From Pseudomonas campi (GTDB taxonomy: Bacteria > Pseudomonadota > Gammaproteobacteria > Pseudomonadales > Pseudomonadaceae), in NCBI RefSeq assembly GCF_013200955.2, contig NZ_CP053697.2:2108001-2172000 (forward strand): a stretch of DNA of 64,000 nucleotides, in the 5' to 3' direction. Below are positions 30,287 to 40,835 of the stretch, piece by piece; position 1 is the first letter of the stretch; each line of letters begins with the position of its first letter. The notes beneath the pieces are model-generated. The model saw nothing but the letters and a program-made list of their open reading frames with translations, searched no databases and had not been told where the DNA came from. Made by a program: the position numbers and the translations under genes.

Positions 30287-31447
30287 ATGAGCGCCACTCC
30301 CGAAACCACCACCGGCTTCAAGCCGAAGAAATCCGTAGCCCTGAGCGGCACCACTGCCGGCAACACGGCCCTGTGCACCGTCGGCCGTACCGGTAACGAC
30401 CTGCACTACCGCGGCTATGACGTGCTCGACTTCGCCAACCGCTGTGAGTTCGAGGAAATCGCTCACCTGCTGGTCCACGGCAAGCTGCCCAATGTCGCCG
30501 AGCTGGCCGCGTACAAGACCAAGCTCAAGGCCCTGCGTGGCATCCCGGCGGCGCTCAAGACCTCCCTCGAACAACTGCCGCCGTCTGCCCACCCGATGGA
30601 CGTGATGCGCACCGCCGTGTCCGTGCTCGGCTGCGTGTCGCCGGAGAAGGACGACCACAATCACCCGGGCGCCCGCGATATCGCCGACAAGCTGATGGCC
30701 TCGCTGGGTTCCGCGCTGCTGTACTGGTACCACTTCAGCCACAACGGCAAGCGCATCGACGTGGAAACCGATGACGACTCCATCGGTGGTCACTTCCTCC
30801 ATCTGCTGCATGGCGAGAAGCCGCGCGAGTCCTGGGTGCGCGCCATGCACACCTCGCTGAATCTGTACGCCGAGCACGAATTCAACGCATCCACCTTCAC
30901 TTCGCGCGTTATCGCCGGCACCGGCTCCGACATGTACTCCTGCATTGCTGGCGCTATCGGCGCGTTGCGCGGCCCGAAACACGGCGGCGCCAACGAAGTG
31001 GCCTTCGAGATCCAGAAGCGCTACGACAATCCGGACGAGGCCGAGGCCGATATCCGTGCCCGCGTCGAGAAGAAGGAAGTGGTGATCGGCTTCGGTCACC
31101 CGGTCTACACCGTGAGTGATCCGCGCAACAAGGTGATCAAGGACGTGGCGCGCGAACTCTCCGCCGAGCAGTCGAACACCAAGATGTATGACATCGCCGA
31201 GCGTCTGGAATCGACCATGTGGGAAATCAAGAAGATGTTCCCCAACCTGGATTGGTTCAGCGCTGTGAGCTACCACATGATGGGCGTGCCGACCGCCATG
31301 TTTACCCCGCTGTTCGTCATCGCCCGTACCTCGGGCTGGTCGTCCCATGTGATTGAGCAGCGCATCGACGGCAAGATCATCCGCCCGAGTGCCAACTACA
31401 CAGGTCCTGAGGACCTCAAGTTCGTGCCGCTCAAGGATCGCAAATAA
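30287..31447 (+). CDS. prpC: 2-methylcitrate synthase
   Basis: A 386-residue citrate-synthase-type enzyme that condenses propionyl-CoA with oxaloacetate. The catalytic motifs [29 protein letters not shown] and [20 protein letters not shown] supply the His and Asp residues. AGGACC lies before the ATG. The length and the absence of the N-terminal extension of citrate synthase GltA support PrpC. Confidence 0.95.
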   Translation: MSATPETTTGFKPKKSVALSGTTAGNTALCTVGRTGNDLHYRGYDVLDFANRCEFEEIAHLLVHGKLPNVAELAAYKTKLKALRGIPAALKTSLEQLPPSAHPMDVMRTAVSVLGCVSPEKDDHNHPGARDIADKLMASLGSALLYWYHFSHNGKRIDVETDDDSIGGHFLHLLHGEKPRESWVRAMHTSLNLYAEHEFNASTFTSRVIAGTGSDMYSCIAGAIGALRGPKHGGANEVAFEIQKRYDNPDEAEADIRARVEKKEVVIGFGHPVYTVSDPRNKVIKDVARELSAEQSNTKMYDIAERLESTMWEIKKMFPNLDWFSAVSYHMMGVPTAMFTPLFVIARTSGWSSHVIEQRIDGKIIRPSANYTGPEDLKFVPLKDRK

Positions 31448-31449
31448 TC

Positions 31450-34071
31450 ATGAACAGCCAGCTGAACACTCAGTACCGCAAGCACCTGCCCGGCACCGCG
31501 CTGGACTACTTCGACACGCGCGAGGCGATCGATGCCATCGCCCCTGGTGCCTATGCCAAGCTGCCTTACGTATCACGCGTGCTGGCCGAGCAACTGGTGC
31601 GCCGCTGTGAGCCCGAGGCGCTGACCGATTCGCTCAAGCAGCTGATCGAGCGCAAGCAGGACCTGGATTTCCCCTGGTACCCGGCTCGCGTGGTCTGCCA
31701 CGACATCCTCGGTCAGACCGCCCTGGTCGACCTGGCCGGCTTGCGTGATGCTATCGCCGAGAAGGGTGGGGACCCGTCCAAGGTCAACCCGGTAGTGCCG
31801 ACCCAGCTGATCGTCGACCACTCCCTGGCCGTGGAAGCTCCGGGCTTCGACCCGGATGCCTTCGCCAAGAACCGCGCCATCGAAGACCGTCGCAACGAGG
31901 ACCGTTTCCACTTTATCGAGTGGACCAAGACCGCGTTCAAGAACGTCGACGTGATCCCTGCCGGTAACGGCATCATGCACCAGATCAACCTGGAGAAAAT
32001 GAGCCCGGTGATCCAGGCGCGCGGCGGCGTGGCCTTCCCGGACACCTGCGTGGGTACCGACTCGCACACCCCGCACGTCGATGCCCTGGGCGTGATCGCC
32101 ATTGGCGTCGGCGGTCTGGAAGCCGAAACCGTGATGCTCGGCCTGCCGTCGATGATGCGCCTGCCCGACATCGTCGGCGTGCAGCTCACTGGCAAGCGCC
32201 AGCCTGGCATTACCGCCACCGACATCGTCCTGGCGATCACCGAGTTCTTGCGCAAGGAGCGTGTGGTCGGTGCCTGGGTCGAGTTCTTCGGCCCGGGTGC
32301 GGATAGCCTGTCGATCGGCGACCGCGCGACCATTTCCAACATGTGCCCGGAGTACGGCGCCACCGCTTCGATGTTCTACATCGACCAGCAAACCATTGAT
32401 TACCTCAAGCTCACCGGTCGTGAGCCGGAGCAGATCGAGCTGGTAGAGAACTACGCCAAGACCACTGGTCTGTGGGCCGATGCGCTGGTCACTGCCGAAT
32501 ACGAGCGGGTGCTGAGCTTCGACCTGTCCACCGTGGTACGCAACATGGCTGGCCCGTCCAACCCGCACAAGCGCCTGCCGACTTCGGCACTGCAAGAGCG
32601 CGGCATTGCTGGCGACGCCATGCTGGCGGCGTCCAAGGTCGAGGAAGCCGAAGGTCTGCTGCCAGATGGCGCGGTGATCATCGCCGCCATCACCAGCTGC
32701 ACCAACACGTCCAACCCACGCAACGTGGTGGCCGCCGGTCTGCTGGCGAAGAAGGCCAACGAGCTGGGTCTGCTGCGCAAACCGTGGGTCAAAACTTCCT
32801 TCGCTCCTGGTTCGAAAGTCGCCAAGCTGTACCTGGAAGATGCCTGTCTGCTGTCGGAGCTGGAAAAGCTCGGCTTCGGCATTGTCGGCTATGCCTGCAC
32901 CACCTGTAACGGCATGTCCGGTGCGCTGGACCCGGTAATCCAGCAGGAAATCATCGACCGCGACCTGTACGCCACCGCGGTACTGTCCGGTAACCGCAAC
33001 TTCGACGGCCGTATCCACCCCTACGCCAAGCAGGCCTTCCTCGCTTCGCCGCCGTTGGTCGTGGCCTACGCCATCGCCGGTACCGTGCGCTTTGACATCG
33101 AGCAGGACGTGCTGGGTACCGATAAAGCGGGCAACCCGATTACCCTGAAAGACCTGTGGCCGAGCGACGAGGAGATCGACGCGATTGTCGCTGCCAGCGT
33201 GAAGCCGGAGCAATTCAAGCAGATCTACATCCCGATGTTCGATCTGGGCACCATCGAGGAAGCCGAAAGCCCGCTGTACGACTGGCACCCGATGTCCACC
33301 TACATCCGCCGTCCGCCGTACTGGGAAGGCGCGCTGGCCGGTGAGCGCACGCTCAAGGGCATGCTGCCGCTGGCGATCCTGCCGGACAACATCACCACCG
33401 ACCACCTGTCGCCGTCTAACGCGATCCAGATGAACTCGGCAGCCGGTGAGTACCTGCACAAGATGGGCCTGCCGGAGGAGGACTTCAACTCTTACGCTAC
33501 CCACCGCGGCGACCACCTGACGGCGCAGCGCGCTACTTTCGCCAACAAAGAACTGGTCAATGAAATGGCCGTGGTTGACGGCGTAGTGAAGAAGGGTTCG
33601 CTGGCCCGCGTCGAGCCGGAAGGCAAGGTCATGCGCATGTGGGAAGCGATCGAAACCTACATGAACCGCAAGCAGAACCTGATCATCGTTGCCGGTGCTG
33701 ACTACGGTCAGGGCTCGTCGCGTGACTGGGCGGCCAAGGGCGTACGCCTGGCTGGTGTGGAAGTGATCGTCGCCGAAGGCTTCGAGCGCATCCACCGCAC
33801 CAACCTGGTCGGCATGGGCGTGCTGCCGGTCGAGTTCAAGCCGGGCACCACCCGCCTGACCCTCGGCCTCGACGGTACTGAAACCTATGACATCCAGGGC
33901 GAGCTGTCGCCGCGCTGCGAGCTGACCCTGGTGGTCAATCGTCGCAATGGCGACGTGGTCAAAGTGCCGGTGATCTGCCGTCTGGACACCGCTGCCGAAG
34001 TCAACGTCTACAACGCTGGCGGCGTGCTGCAGCGCTTTGCCCAGGACTTCCTCGAGTCGTCCAAGGGCTGA
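31450..34071 (+). CDS. acnD: 2-methylcitrate dehydratase, Fe/S-dependent (AcnD)
   Basis: An 873-residue aconitase-family enzyme that dehydrates 2-methylcitrate to 2-methyl-cis-aconitate. The cluster ligands are visible in TSCTNTSNPRNVV and GYACTTCNGMSG, and the swivelling domain motif is ADYGQGSSRDWAAKG. It starts 2 bp after prpC. AcnD needs PrpF, encoded next, and replaces PrpD in many pseudomonads. Confidence 0.96.
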   Translation: MNSQLNTQYRKHLPGTALDYFDTREAIDAIAPGAYAKLPYVSRVLAEQLVRRCEPEALTDSLKQLIERKQDLDFPWYPARVVCHDILGQTALVDLAGLRDAIAEKGGDPSKVNPVVPTQLIVDHSLAVEAPGFDPDAFAKNRAIEDRRNEDRFHFIEWTKTAFKNVDVIPAGNGIMHQINLEKMSPVIQARGGVAFPDTCVGTDSHTPHVDALGVIAIGVGGLEAETVMLGLPSMMRLPDIVGVQLTGKRQPGITATDIVLAITEFLRKERVVGAWVEFFGPGADSLSIGDRATISNMCPEYGATASMFYIDQQTIDYLKLTGREPEQIELVENYAKTTGLWADALVTAEYERVLSFDLSTVVRNMAGPSNPHKRLPTSALQERGIAGDAMLAASKVEEAEGLLPDGAVIIAAITSCTNTSNPRNVVAAGLLAKKANELGLLRKPWVKTSFAPGSKVAKLYLEDACLLSELEKLGFGIVGYACTTCNGMSGALDPVIQQEIIDRDLYATAVLSGNRNFDGRIHPYAKQAFLASPPLVVAYAIAGTVRFDIEQDVLGTDKAGNPITLKDLWPSDEEIDAIVAASVKPEQFKQIYIPMFDLGTIEEAESPLYDWHPMSTYIRRPPYWEGALAGERTLKGMLPLAILPDNITTDHLSPSNAIQMNSAAGEYLHKMGLPEEDFNSYATHRGDHLTAQRATFANKELVNEMAVVDGVVKKGSLARVEPEGKVMRMWEAIETYMNRKQNLIIVAGADYGQGSSRDWAAKGVRLAGVEVIVAEGFERIHRTNLVGMGVLPVEFKPGTTRLTLGLDGTETYDIQGELSPRCELTLVVNRRNGDVVKVPVICRLDTAAEVNVYNAGGVLQRFAQDFLESSKG

Positions 34072-34115
34072 TGCCGGCGCTGACACCCTCTCTCACGGGG
34101 GAGGGTCGTCAGCCT

Positions 34116-34177
34116 GTAGCCCGGATGCAATCCGGGTATGGCGAGCAGCACCCCATCCCGGATTGCATCCGGGCTAC
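34116..34177. repeat. perfect 21-bp inverted repeat (REP-type) inside the prp operon
   Basis: GTAGCCCGGATGCAATCCGG(G) at 34116-34136 is repeated exactly in inverse at 34157-34177, with 20 bp between. Each arm is itself a small palindrome (CCCGGATGCAATCCGGG). Such GTAGCCCGGATG elements are intergenic REP sequences in Pseudomonas. Here it sits between acnD and prpF in the same transcript. Confidence 0.9.
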
Positions 34178-34200
34178 CTTCACCAAGCCAGGATTGAAGC

Positions 34201-35388
34201 ATGGCTCAGCAACCCCAGATCAAGATCCCCGCTACCTATATGCGTGGCGGCACCAGCAAGGGCGTGTTCTTTCGCCTGCAGGACCTGCCGCAGAGCTGCC
34301 AGATGCCTGGCGCCGCGCGCGACAAACTGTTCATGCGGGTGATCGGCAGCCCAGACCCGTACTCCGCGCACATAGACGGCATGGGCGGCGCGACCTCTTC
34401 GACCAGCAAGTGCGTAATTCTGTCGCAAAGCACTCAGCCCGATCACGACGTCGACTACCTCTACGGCCAGGTTTCCATCGACAAGGCCTTCGTCGACTGG
34501 AGCGGCAACTGCGGCAACCTGTCCACCGCCGCTGGGTCTTTCGCCCTGCAGGCCGGGCTGGTCGATGCGGCGCGTATCCCGGACAACGGCACCTGCGTGG
34601 TACGTATCTGGCAGGCCAATATCCAGAAAACCATCATCGCCCATGTGCCGGTCAGCAATGGCCAGGTGCAGGAGACCGGCGACTTCGAGTTGGACGGGGT
34701 AACCTTCCCGGCCGCGGAGATCGTGCTGGAGTTCCTCGACCCGTCCGACGATGGCGAGGAGGGCGGTTCGATGTTCCCCACCGGCAATCTGGTCGATGAC
34801 CTGGACGTGCCGGGTGTGGGTAGCTTCAAGGCCACCATGATCAGCGCCGGTATTCCCACGGTGTTCGTCAATGCCGAGGACATCGGCTACCAGGGCACCG
34901 AACTGCGCGAAGACATCAACGGCGATCCGCAGCAGCTCGCGCGCTTCGAGCAGATTCGCGTGGCGGGCGCCCTGCGCATGGGCCTGATCAAGACGGCGGA
35001 GGAGGCTGCGACTCGTCAGCACACGCCGAAGATCGCCTTCGTCAGCAAACCCAAGAGCTACAAGGCTTCGAGCGGCAAGACGGTCGAGGCCGGCGAGGTC
35101 GATTTGCTGGTGCGTGCGCTGTCCATGGGCAAGCTGCACCACGCGATGATGGGTACCTGCGCGGTGGCCATCGGTACGGCAGCGGCGGTTCCCGGCACCT
35201 TGGTCAATCTGGCGGCCGGTGGCGGCGAGCGCGAGGCGGTGCGCTTCGGTCACCCGTCCGGCACCTTGCGGGTCGGTGCCGAAGCCAGTCAGGTCGACGG
35301 TGAGTGGGTCGTAAAGAAGGCCATCATGAGCCGCAGCGCGCGCATCCTGATGGAAGGCTGGGTGCGGGTTCCAGGCGACACGTTCTGA
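34201..35388 (+). CDS. prpF: 2-methylaconitate isomerase PrpF
   Basis: A 395-residue protein of the PrpF/diaminopimelate-epimerase-like fold. It converts the trans- and cis-2-methylaconitate isomers so that AcnD products can enter the second hydration. The N-terminal IPATYMRGGTSKGVFFRLQD and VDWSGNCGNLSTAAG are family signatures, the latter with the active-site Cys of GNCGN. It is the last gene of the cluster; prpD does not follow. Confidence 0.95.
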   Translation: MAQQPQIKIPATYMRGGTSKGVFFRLQDLPQSCQMPGAARDKLFMRVIGSPDPYSAHIDGMGGATSSTSKCVILSQSTQPDHDVDYLYGQVSIDKAFVDWSGNCGNLSTAAGSFALQAGLVDAARIPDNGTCVVRIWQANIQKTIIAHVPVSNGQVQETGDFELDGVTFPAAEIVLEFLDPSDDGEEGGSMFPTGNLVDDLDVPGVGSFKATMISAGIPTVFVNAEDIGYQGTELREDINGDPQQLARFEQIRVAGALRMGLIKTAEEAATRQHTPKIAFVSKPKSYKASSGKTVEAGEVDLLVRALSMGKLHHAMMGTCAVAIGTAAAVPGTLVNLAAGGGEREAVRFGHPSGTLRVGAEASQVDGEWVVKKAIMSRSARILMEGWVRVPGDTF

Positions 35389-35393
35389 GGCAT

Positions 35394-35421
35394 GAAAAAG
35401 CCCGGCACAGGGCCGGGCTTT
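35394..35421. terminator. bidirectional terminator between prpF and ppsR
   Basis: AAAGCCCGGC-ACAG-GGCCGGGCTTT forms a strong stem and can stop both convergent transcripts. Confidence 0.9.
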
Positions 35422-35442
35422 GGCTGAGCTGTAACGCCAGCG

Positions 35443-36261
35443 TTACTTGAGGCGTCGCTCGACACCCTTTTCCACCAGGATCTTGGCGGAGATTTCCTCC
35501 ACCGAGAAATGCGTGGAGTTGATGTAGGGGATGTTCTCGCGGCGGAACAGGTTTTCCACCTCGCGGACTTCGAACTCGCACTGGGCAAAGCTGGCGTAGC
35601 GGCTATTGGGCTTGCGCTCGTGGCGAATGGCGGTGAGCCGGTCCGGGTCGATGGTCAGGCCGAACAGCTTGTGCTTGTAGGACTTGAGGGCGGCCGGCAG
35701 TTGCAGGCGCTCCATGTCTTCTTCGGTCAGCGGGTAATTGGCGGCGCGGATGCCAAATTGCATGGCCATGTACAGGCAGGTCGGGGTCTTGCCACAGCGG
35801 GAGACGCCGACCAGGATCAGATCGGCCTTGTCGTAGTAATGCGTGCGCGCGCCGTCGTCGTTGTCGAGGGCGAAGTTGACCGCCTCGATGCGCTCCATGT
35901 AGTTGCTGCTGCTGGCGATGGAGTGCGACTTGCCAACCGAGTAGGAGGAGTGTGAAGTCAGCTCCTGCTCGAGCGGGCAGAGGAAGGTGGAGAAAATGTC
36001 GATCATGAAGCCGTTGGACTGGGCCAGAATGTCGCGAATATCCTGGTTAACTACCGTGTCGAAGATGATCGGCCGAGCACCGTCTTTCTCGGCAGCATTA
36101 TTGATTTGCTGTACCATCGCTCGCGCCTTGTCCGCGCTGTCGATGTACGGGCGTGTGAGCTTGGTGAAGTTGATGGTTTCGAACTGCGCCAGCAAGCTCT
36201 GGCCCAGGGTTTCGGCAGTGATGCCGGTGCCGTCGGAGATAAAGAAAGCGGTTCGTTTCAT
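35443..36261 (-). CDS. ppsR: PEP synthase regulatory kinase/pyrophosphorylase
   Basis: A 272-residue member of the DUF299 family. It inactivates PEP synthase by ADP-dependent threonine phosphorylation and reactivates it by phosphorolysis. The P-loop [15 protein letters not shown] and the N-terminal [15 protein letters not shown] are the family marks. It is divergent from ppsA, its target, as is usual. The ATG at 36261 is preferred over an in-frame TTG three codons upstream. Confidence 0.93.
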   Translation of the reverse strand: MKRTAFFISDGTGITAETLGQSLLAQFETINFTKLTRPYIDSADKARAMVQQINNAAEKDGARPIIFDTVVNQDIRDILAQSNGFMIDIFSTFLCPLEQELTSHSSYSVGKSHSIASSSNYMERIEAVNFALDNDDGARTHYYDKADLILVGVSRCGKTPTCLYMAMQFGIRAANYPLTEEDMERLQLPAALKSYKHKLFGLTIDPDRLTAIRHERKPNSRYASFAQCEFEVREVENLFRRENIPYINSTHFSVEEISAKILVEKGVERRLK

Positions 36262-36415
36262 TTGCGCCAAAGGCCTTAAGTCAGGAGCGATTCTTGGCTA
36301 TCATAGGCCCCCTTTGTCGGGCCCGTACTGGCCGGCATTGTGACTTATTTCCTTGAGGCAAAGCCAGGACGCAGCATGGCTGCACGGCTGGGCCGAACAC
36401 AGTGGAGAGTTCACC

Positions 36416-38788
36416 TTGGTTGAGTACGTAGTTTCCCTCGATAAGCTCGGCGTCCACGATGTGGAGCACGTAGGGGGCAAAAACGCATCCCTGGGCGAAA
36501 TGATCAGCAACCTGGCCGGTGCTGGTGTCTCGGTTCCTGGCGGTTTTGCCACCACAGCCCAGGCCTACCGTGACTTCCTCGATCAAAGTGGCCTGAACGA
36601 TCGTATTCATGCCTCCCTCGATGCGCTGGACGTGGACGATGTCAATGCCCTGGCCAAGACTGGCGCGCAGATTCGCCAGTGGGTCATGGACGCTCCGTTC
36701 CCCGAGCGCCTCGACAGCGAAATCCGCACCGCCTTCGCCGCGATGGCCGGCGACAACGCCAATATGGCGGTTGCCGTGCGCTCCTCGGCAACCGCCGAAG
36801 ACCTGCCGGACGCTTCTTTCGCCGGCCAACAGGAAACCTTCCTCAACATCCGTGGCGTGGATAACGTGATCCGCGCCGCCAAGGAAGTGTTCGCCTCCCT
36901 ATTCAACGACCGTGCTATCGCCTACCGCGTGCATCAGGGCTTCGACCACAAACTGGTCGCCCTGTCTGCTGGCGTACAGCGCATGGTGCGTTCGGAAACC
37001 GGTACTGCCGGCGTGATGTTCACTCTGGACACCGAATCCGGCTTCCGCGACGTGGTGTTCATCACCGGTGCCTACGGCCTCGGCGAGACCGTGGTGCAGG
37101 GCGCGGTGAACCCTGACGAGTTCTACGTGCACAAGCCGACCCTGGAGGCCGGTCGCCCAGCCATCCTGCGCCGCAACCTGGGCAGCAAGGCGATCAAGAT
37201 GGTCTATGGCGAAGAAGCCAAGGCCGGCAAGTCGGTGAAAACCGTCGAAGTCGACCGTGCCGAACGCGCCCGTTTCGCCCTCAGCGATGCCGAAGTCACC
37301 GAGCTGGCCAAACAGGCGCTGATCATCGAGAAACACTACGGCCGGCCGATGGACATCGAATGGGCCAAAGACGGCGACGACCAGCAGCTGTATATCGTCC
37401 AGGCCCGTCCAGAAACCGTGAAGAGCCGCAGCAGCGCTAACGTCATGGAGCGCTACCTGCTGAAAGAGAAGGGTACTGTCCTGGTCGAAGGCCGCGCCAT
37501 CGGCCAGCGCATCGGCGCCGGCAAGGTCAAGGTAATCCACGACGTTTCCGAGATGGACAAGGTGCAGCCGGGCGACGTCCTGGTTTCCGACATGACCGAC
37601 CCGGACTGGGAGCCGGTGATGAAGCGCGCCAGCGCCATCGTCACCAACCGCGGCGGGCGTACCTGCCACGCGGCGATCATTGCCCGTGAACTGGGCATTC
37701 CGGCTGTAGTCGGCTGCGGCAACGCCACCCAGGTGCTGAAAGACGGCATGGGCGTGACCGTATCCTGCGCCGAAGGCGATACCGGTTTCATCTTCGAAGG
37801 CGAGCTGGGCTTCGATATCCGCAAGAACTCCGTGGATGCCATGCCGGATCTGCCGTTCAAGATCATGATGAACGTCGGCAACCCGGACCGCGCTTTCGAC
37901 TTCGCCCAACTGCCGAACGAAGGGGTGGGCCTGGCCCGCCTGGAATTCATCATCAACCGCATGATCGGCGTGCACCCGAAAGCCCTGCTGAACTTCGCCA
38001 GCCTGCCGGCGGAGATCAAGGACAGCGTCGAGAAGCGCATCGCCGGCTACAACGACCCGGTCGGCTTCTACGTCGAGAAACTAGTCGAGGGCATCAGCAC
38101 CCTGGCCGCAGCGTTCTGGCCGAAGAAGGTCATCGTGCGCCTGTCGGACTTCAAGTCCAACGAATACGCCAACCTGATCGGCGGCAAGCTCTACGAGCCG
38201 GAAGAAGAGAACCCGATGCTCGGCTTCCGCGGTGCCTCGCGCTACATCAGCGAGTCGTTCCGCGACTGCTTCGAGCTAGAATGCCGCGCGCTGAAGAAAG
38301 TGCGCAACGAGATGGGCCTGACCAACGTCGAGATCATGGTGCCGTTCGTGCGTACCCTCGGCGAAGCCAGCCAGGTTGTTGATCTGCTGGCCGCCAATGG
38401 CCTGGCCCGTGGGCAGAATGGCCTGAAGGTCATCATGATGTGCGAGCTGCCGTCCAACGCCATCCTGGCCGAGGAGTTCCTCGAATTCTTCGACGGCTTC
38501 TCCATCGGCTCCAACGACCTGACCCAGCTGACCCTGGGCCTGGATCGCGACTCCGGCATCGTCGCGCACCTGTTTGACGAGCGTAATCCGGCGGTTAAGA
38601 AGCTGCTGAGCAACGCCATCCAGGCCTGTAACAAAGCTGGCAAGTACATCGGCATCTGCGGGCAGGGTCCTTCAGATCATCCGGATCTGGCCAAGTGGCT
38701 GATGGAGCAGGGCATCGAGAGTGTGTCGCTGAACCCTGACTCGGTGCTGGATACCTGGTTCTTCCTCGCGGAAACCCAGCCAGCCTGA
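36416..38788 (+). CDS. ppsA: phosphoenolpyruvate synthase
   Basis: A 790-residue PEP synthase that makes PEP from pyruvate and ATP for gluconeogenesis. It has an N-terminal ATP-grasp domain ([39 protein letters not shown]), the swivelling phosphohistidine domain ([20 protein letters not shown]) and a C-terminal PEP-binding barrel ([24 protein letters not shown]). A TTG start at 36416 is chosen: GGAGAG lies six bases ahead and it gives the standard N-terminus [11 protein letters not shown]. The in-frame ATG-like start at 36353 would add a 21-residue extension without a ribosome site. Confidence 0.95.
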   Translation: MVEYVVSLDKLGVHDVEHVGGKNASLGEMISNLAGAGVSVPGGFATTAQAYRDFLDQSGLNDRIHASLDALDVDDVNALAKTGAQIRQWVMDAPFPERLDSEIRTAFAAMAGDNANMAVAVRSSATAEDLPDASFAGQQETFLNIRGVDNVIRAAKEVFASLFNDRAIAYRVHQGFDHKLVALSAGVQRMVRSETGTAGVMFTLDTESGFRDVVFITGAYGLGETVVQGAVNPDEFYVHKPTLEAGRPAILRRNLGSKAIKMVYGEEAKAGKSVKTVEVDRAERARFALSDAEVTELAKQALIIEKHYGRPMDIEWAKDGDDQQLYIVQARPETVKSRSSANVMERYLLKEKGTVLVEGRAIGQRIGAGKVKVIHDVSEMDKVQPGDVLVSDMTDPDWEPVMKRASAIVTNRGGRTCHAAIIARELGIPAVVGCGNATQVLKDGMGVTVSCAEGDTGFIFEGELGFDIRKNSVDAMPDLPFKIMMNVGNPDRAFDFAQLPNEGVGLARLEFIINRMIGVHPKALLNFASLPAEIKDSVEKRIAGYNDPVGFYVEKLVEGISTLAAAFWPKKVIVRLSDFKSNEYANLIGGKLYEPEEENPMLGFRGASRYISESFRDCFELECRALKKVRNEMGLTNVEIMVPFVRTLGEASQVVDLLAANGLARGQNGLKVIMMCELPSNAILAEEFLEFFDGFSIGSNDLTQLTLGLDRDSGIVAHLFDERNPAVKKLLSNAIQACNKAGKYIGICGQGPSDHPDLAKWLMEQGIESVSLNPDSVLDTWFFLAETQPA

Positions 38789-38808
38789 GTCCACGCCATC
38801 AGCATTGA

Positions 38809-38835
38809 AGGGCGGCAGCAATTCCGCCCTTTTTT
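38809..38835 (+). terminator. intrinsic terminator of ppsA
   Basis: AAGGGCGG-CAGCAATT-CCGCCCTTTTTT, 20 bp beyond the ppsA stop. Confidence 0.9.
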
Positions 38836-38927
38836 GTGTCCCGTCATCCGTGGCGGACACTTTCCGGGGCGGCCCTGTGGGCAACGCCACCAATGGCTCC
38901 CGGCAACTTTTTTGTGCAAGAAAGACT

Positions 38928-39896
38928 ATGCAAAGCAGTAGCGAGTTATTCCCCGTCGCCTTGATCAGCGCCGAATTACGCGGCGATCTGAGCGAGGATG
39001 TCTACCGTCTCAAGCCGGGTAACAGCCCCGACTATTCCGTCGAACTGGCGCTGACCCGGCTCGGTCGTGCCAATCAGGAAAATCGCGGTGTGCCGGTGAT
39101 CCTGCTGCACGGTAGCTTCTCCAATCGACGTTTCTGGTATTCGCCCAAATGCATTGGCCTGGGCCCTTATCTGGCGCGTGCCGGTTTCGATGTGTGGATC
39201 GCGGAAATGCGTGGCCACGGCCTGTCACCGCGTAACCAGGCTTACAGCCGCAACACCGTGGCCGACTATGCCCGCTACGACCTGCCGGCCATTGCCGCCT
39301 TTGTTCGTGAGCAGAATGGCCAGGCGCCACACTGGGTTGGTCACTCGCTGGGCGGCATTACCCTGGCAGCGGCATTGGGCGGGCATTATCTGGGCGAGGA
39401 AGATGCCGCTTCCGCAGCGCTGTTCGGCAGCCAGATCAGTCGCATCTACTGGCCGCTCAAGGTGCCGCCGGTGGAGTGGGGCAGTCGCCTGCTGCTCAAG
39501 GGCTTCCGGCATGTCTCCGGCGCGCGCCTGAAGCGCGGCCCGGAAGACGAGCCGATTGGTCTGGTGCGCGAGAGCCTGCGCTGGCACCGGCTGTTCGGTC
39601 GCTTTGGCGATAGGCAGCGTGACTGGTGGGCCGGCATGGCCGAGGTGCGCATGCCGCTGCTGGCGGTGAGCGCCGCCGGTGATATGCAGGACCCGACCTG
39701 GGCTTGCCGCAAACTCTATGAGCAATTCGTCGCGGCGCCCCGAGCGTTCCTCGAACTGGCCAAAAAAAAGGGCTTCAACAGCGACTACGGTCACGTGGAA
39801 ATGCTGGTCAGCAAGGCGGCGCAGCAGGAAGTCTGGCCGTTGGTTGAACACTGGCTGCGCGAAGGGCAATTGCCGGCCGAGTTGACCCACGACTGA
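38928..39896 (+). CDS. alpha/beta hydrolase
   Basis: A 322-residue alpha/beta hydrolase. The oxyanion segment is VILLHGSFSNRRFW, the nucleophile elbow is GHSLGG in HWVGHSLGGITLA, and DMQDPTWACRK plus DYGHVEMLV hold the likely acid and His. The substrate is unknown; the strand order and size resemble esterases and lipases. The ATG at 38928 is used. A longer frame reaches back into the ppsA terminator and is not believable. Confidence 0.8.
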   Translation: MQSSSELFPVALISAELRGDLSEDVYRLKPGNSPDYSVELALTRLGRANQENRGVPVILLHGSFSNRRFWYSPKCIGLGPYLARAGFDVWIAEMRGHGLSPRNQAYSRNTVADYARYDLPAIAAFVREQNGQAPHWVGHSLGGITLAAALGGHYLGEEDAASAALFGSQISRIYWPLKVPPVEWGSRLLLKGFRHVSGARLKRGPEDEPIGLVRESLRWHRLFGRFGDRQRDWWAGMAEVRMPLLAVSAAGDMQDPTWACRKLYEQFVAAPRAFLELAKKKGFNSDYGHVEMLVSKAAQQEVWPLVEHWLREGQLPAELTHD

Positions 39897-39971
39897 GGTG
39901 CCAAGCGCTCAAGCTTGCGGCTAAGATGGCAGCCAAAGGCAATGCCGGCCAATCCCCTGCGTGGTGCCGCC

Positions 39972-40271
39972 ATGTTTGTAGCACTTGAGCGCCTGATCAA
40001 TCTTGATGACGGTTATCGGCAGACCTTTCAGGTCTCCGGGCGCAGCCTGCTGTTGCTGGTGATTGATCGTCAGCCGGTGCTGCTGGAGAACCGCTGCCCA
40101 CACCAGGGCGCACCCTTGCACAACGCTACGCTGGTCGGTACGGTGCTGCGCTGCGCGCGCCACGGGGTCGAGTTCGACCTGCTCAGCGGGCAGCCGTTGA
40201 ACGCCACCTGCGCTGGCCTGACTCAACTGAAACTGGCCTATGTGGGTGACCGCATAGGCATCGATCTCTGA
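39972..40271 (+). CDS. Rieske [2Fe-2S] protein
   Basis: A 99-residue Rieske-type ferredoxin. The ligand motifs CPHQGAPLH and [13 protein letters not shown] match C-x-H...C-x2-H. It lies between a hydrolase gene and rraA. No oxygenase partner is nearby, so it is probably a small electron carrier or a nitrite-reductase-small-subunit-like protein. Confidence 0.85.
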   Translation: MFVALERLINLDDGYRQTFQVSGRSLLLLVIDRQPVLLENRCPHQGAPLHNATLVGTVLRCARHGVEFDLLSGQPLNATCAGLTQLKLAYVGDRIGIDL

Positions 40272-40300
40272 CGCTGTTCTTCACTGAAAGGAGCTTTCCC

Positions 40301-40789
40301 ATGCAATACATCACTCCAGACCTGTGCGACGCCTACCCGGAACTGGTGCAAGTGGTTGAGCCGATGTTCGCCAACTTCGGCGGGCGCGATTCCTTCGGTG
40401 GCGAGATCGTCACGGTGAAATGCTTCGAAGACAACTCCCTGGTCAAATCCCAGGCCGACCTGCCAGGCACGGGCAAAGTCCTCGTCGTCGATGGCGGCGG
40501 CTCGCTGCGCCGCGCCCTGCTGGGTGACATGATCGCCGAGAAAGCCGCAAAAAACGGCTGGGAAGGTATGGTCATCTACGGTTGCGTGCGCGACGTCGAT
40601 GTCCTGGCGCAAACCGATCTCGGTGTGCAGGCCCTGGCCAGCCACCCGATGAAGACCGACAAGCGCGGCATCGGTGATCTCAATGTAGTCGTCACCTTCG
40701 GCGGCGTGACTTTCCGCCCGGGCGAGTTCGTGTATGCCGACAACAACGGCATCATCGTTTCCCCGCAAGCCCTGAAGATGCCTGAATAA
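40301..40789 (+). CDS. rraA: ribonuclease E inhibitor RraA-like / HMG-aldolase family
   Basis: A 162-residue protein of the RraA family, with [21 protein letters not shown] and [19 protein letters not shown]. coli RraA binds RNase E and damps mRNA turnover. In pseudomonads close relatives act as 4-hydroxy-4-methyl-2-oxoglutarate aldolases, and the GCVRD segment is shared by both groups. AAGGAG precedes the ATG. Confidence 0.88.
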   Translation: MQYITPDLCDAYPELVQVVEPMFANFGGRDSFGGEIVTVKCFEDNSLVKSQADLPGTGKVLVVDGGGSLRRALLGDMIAEKAAKNGWEGMVIYGCVRDVDVLAQTDLGVQALASHPMKTDKRGIGDLNVVVTFGGVTFRPGEFVYADNNGIIVSPQALKMPE

Positions 40790-40835
40790 GAGGGCCTGCT
40801 CCGGGCTTGCTCGCGACCAGACAGAGTGATTACGG

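Noticed and set aside
31573..34086. 837-codon open frame on the minus strand opposite acnD
   Set aside because: A GC-rich shadow of acnD: low-complexity Gln/Arg/Val-rich translation, no ribosome site, and the plus strand is clearly a real aconitase-family gene.
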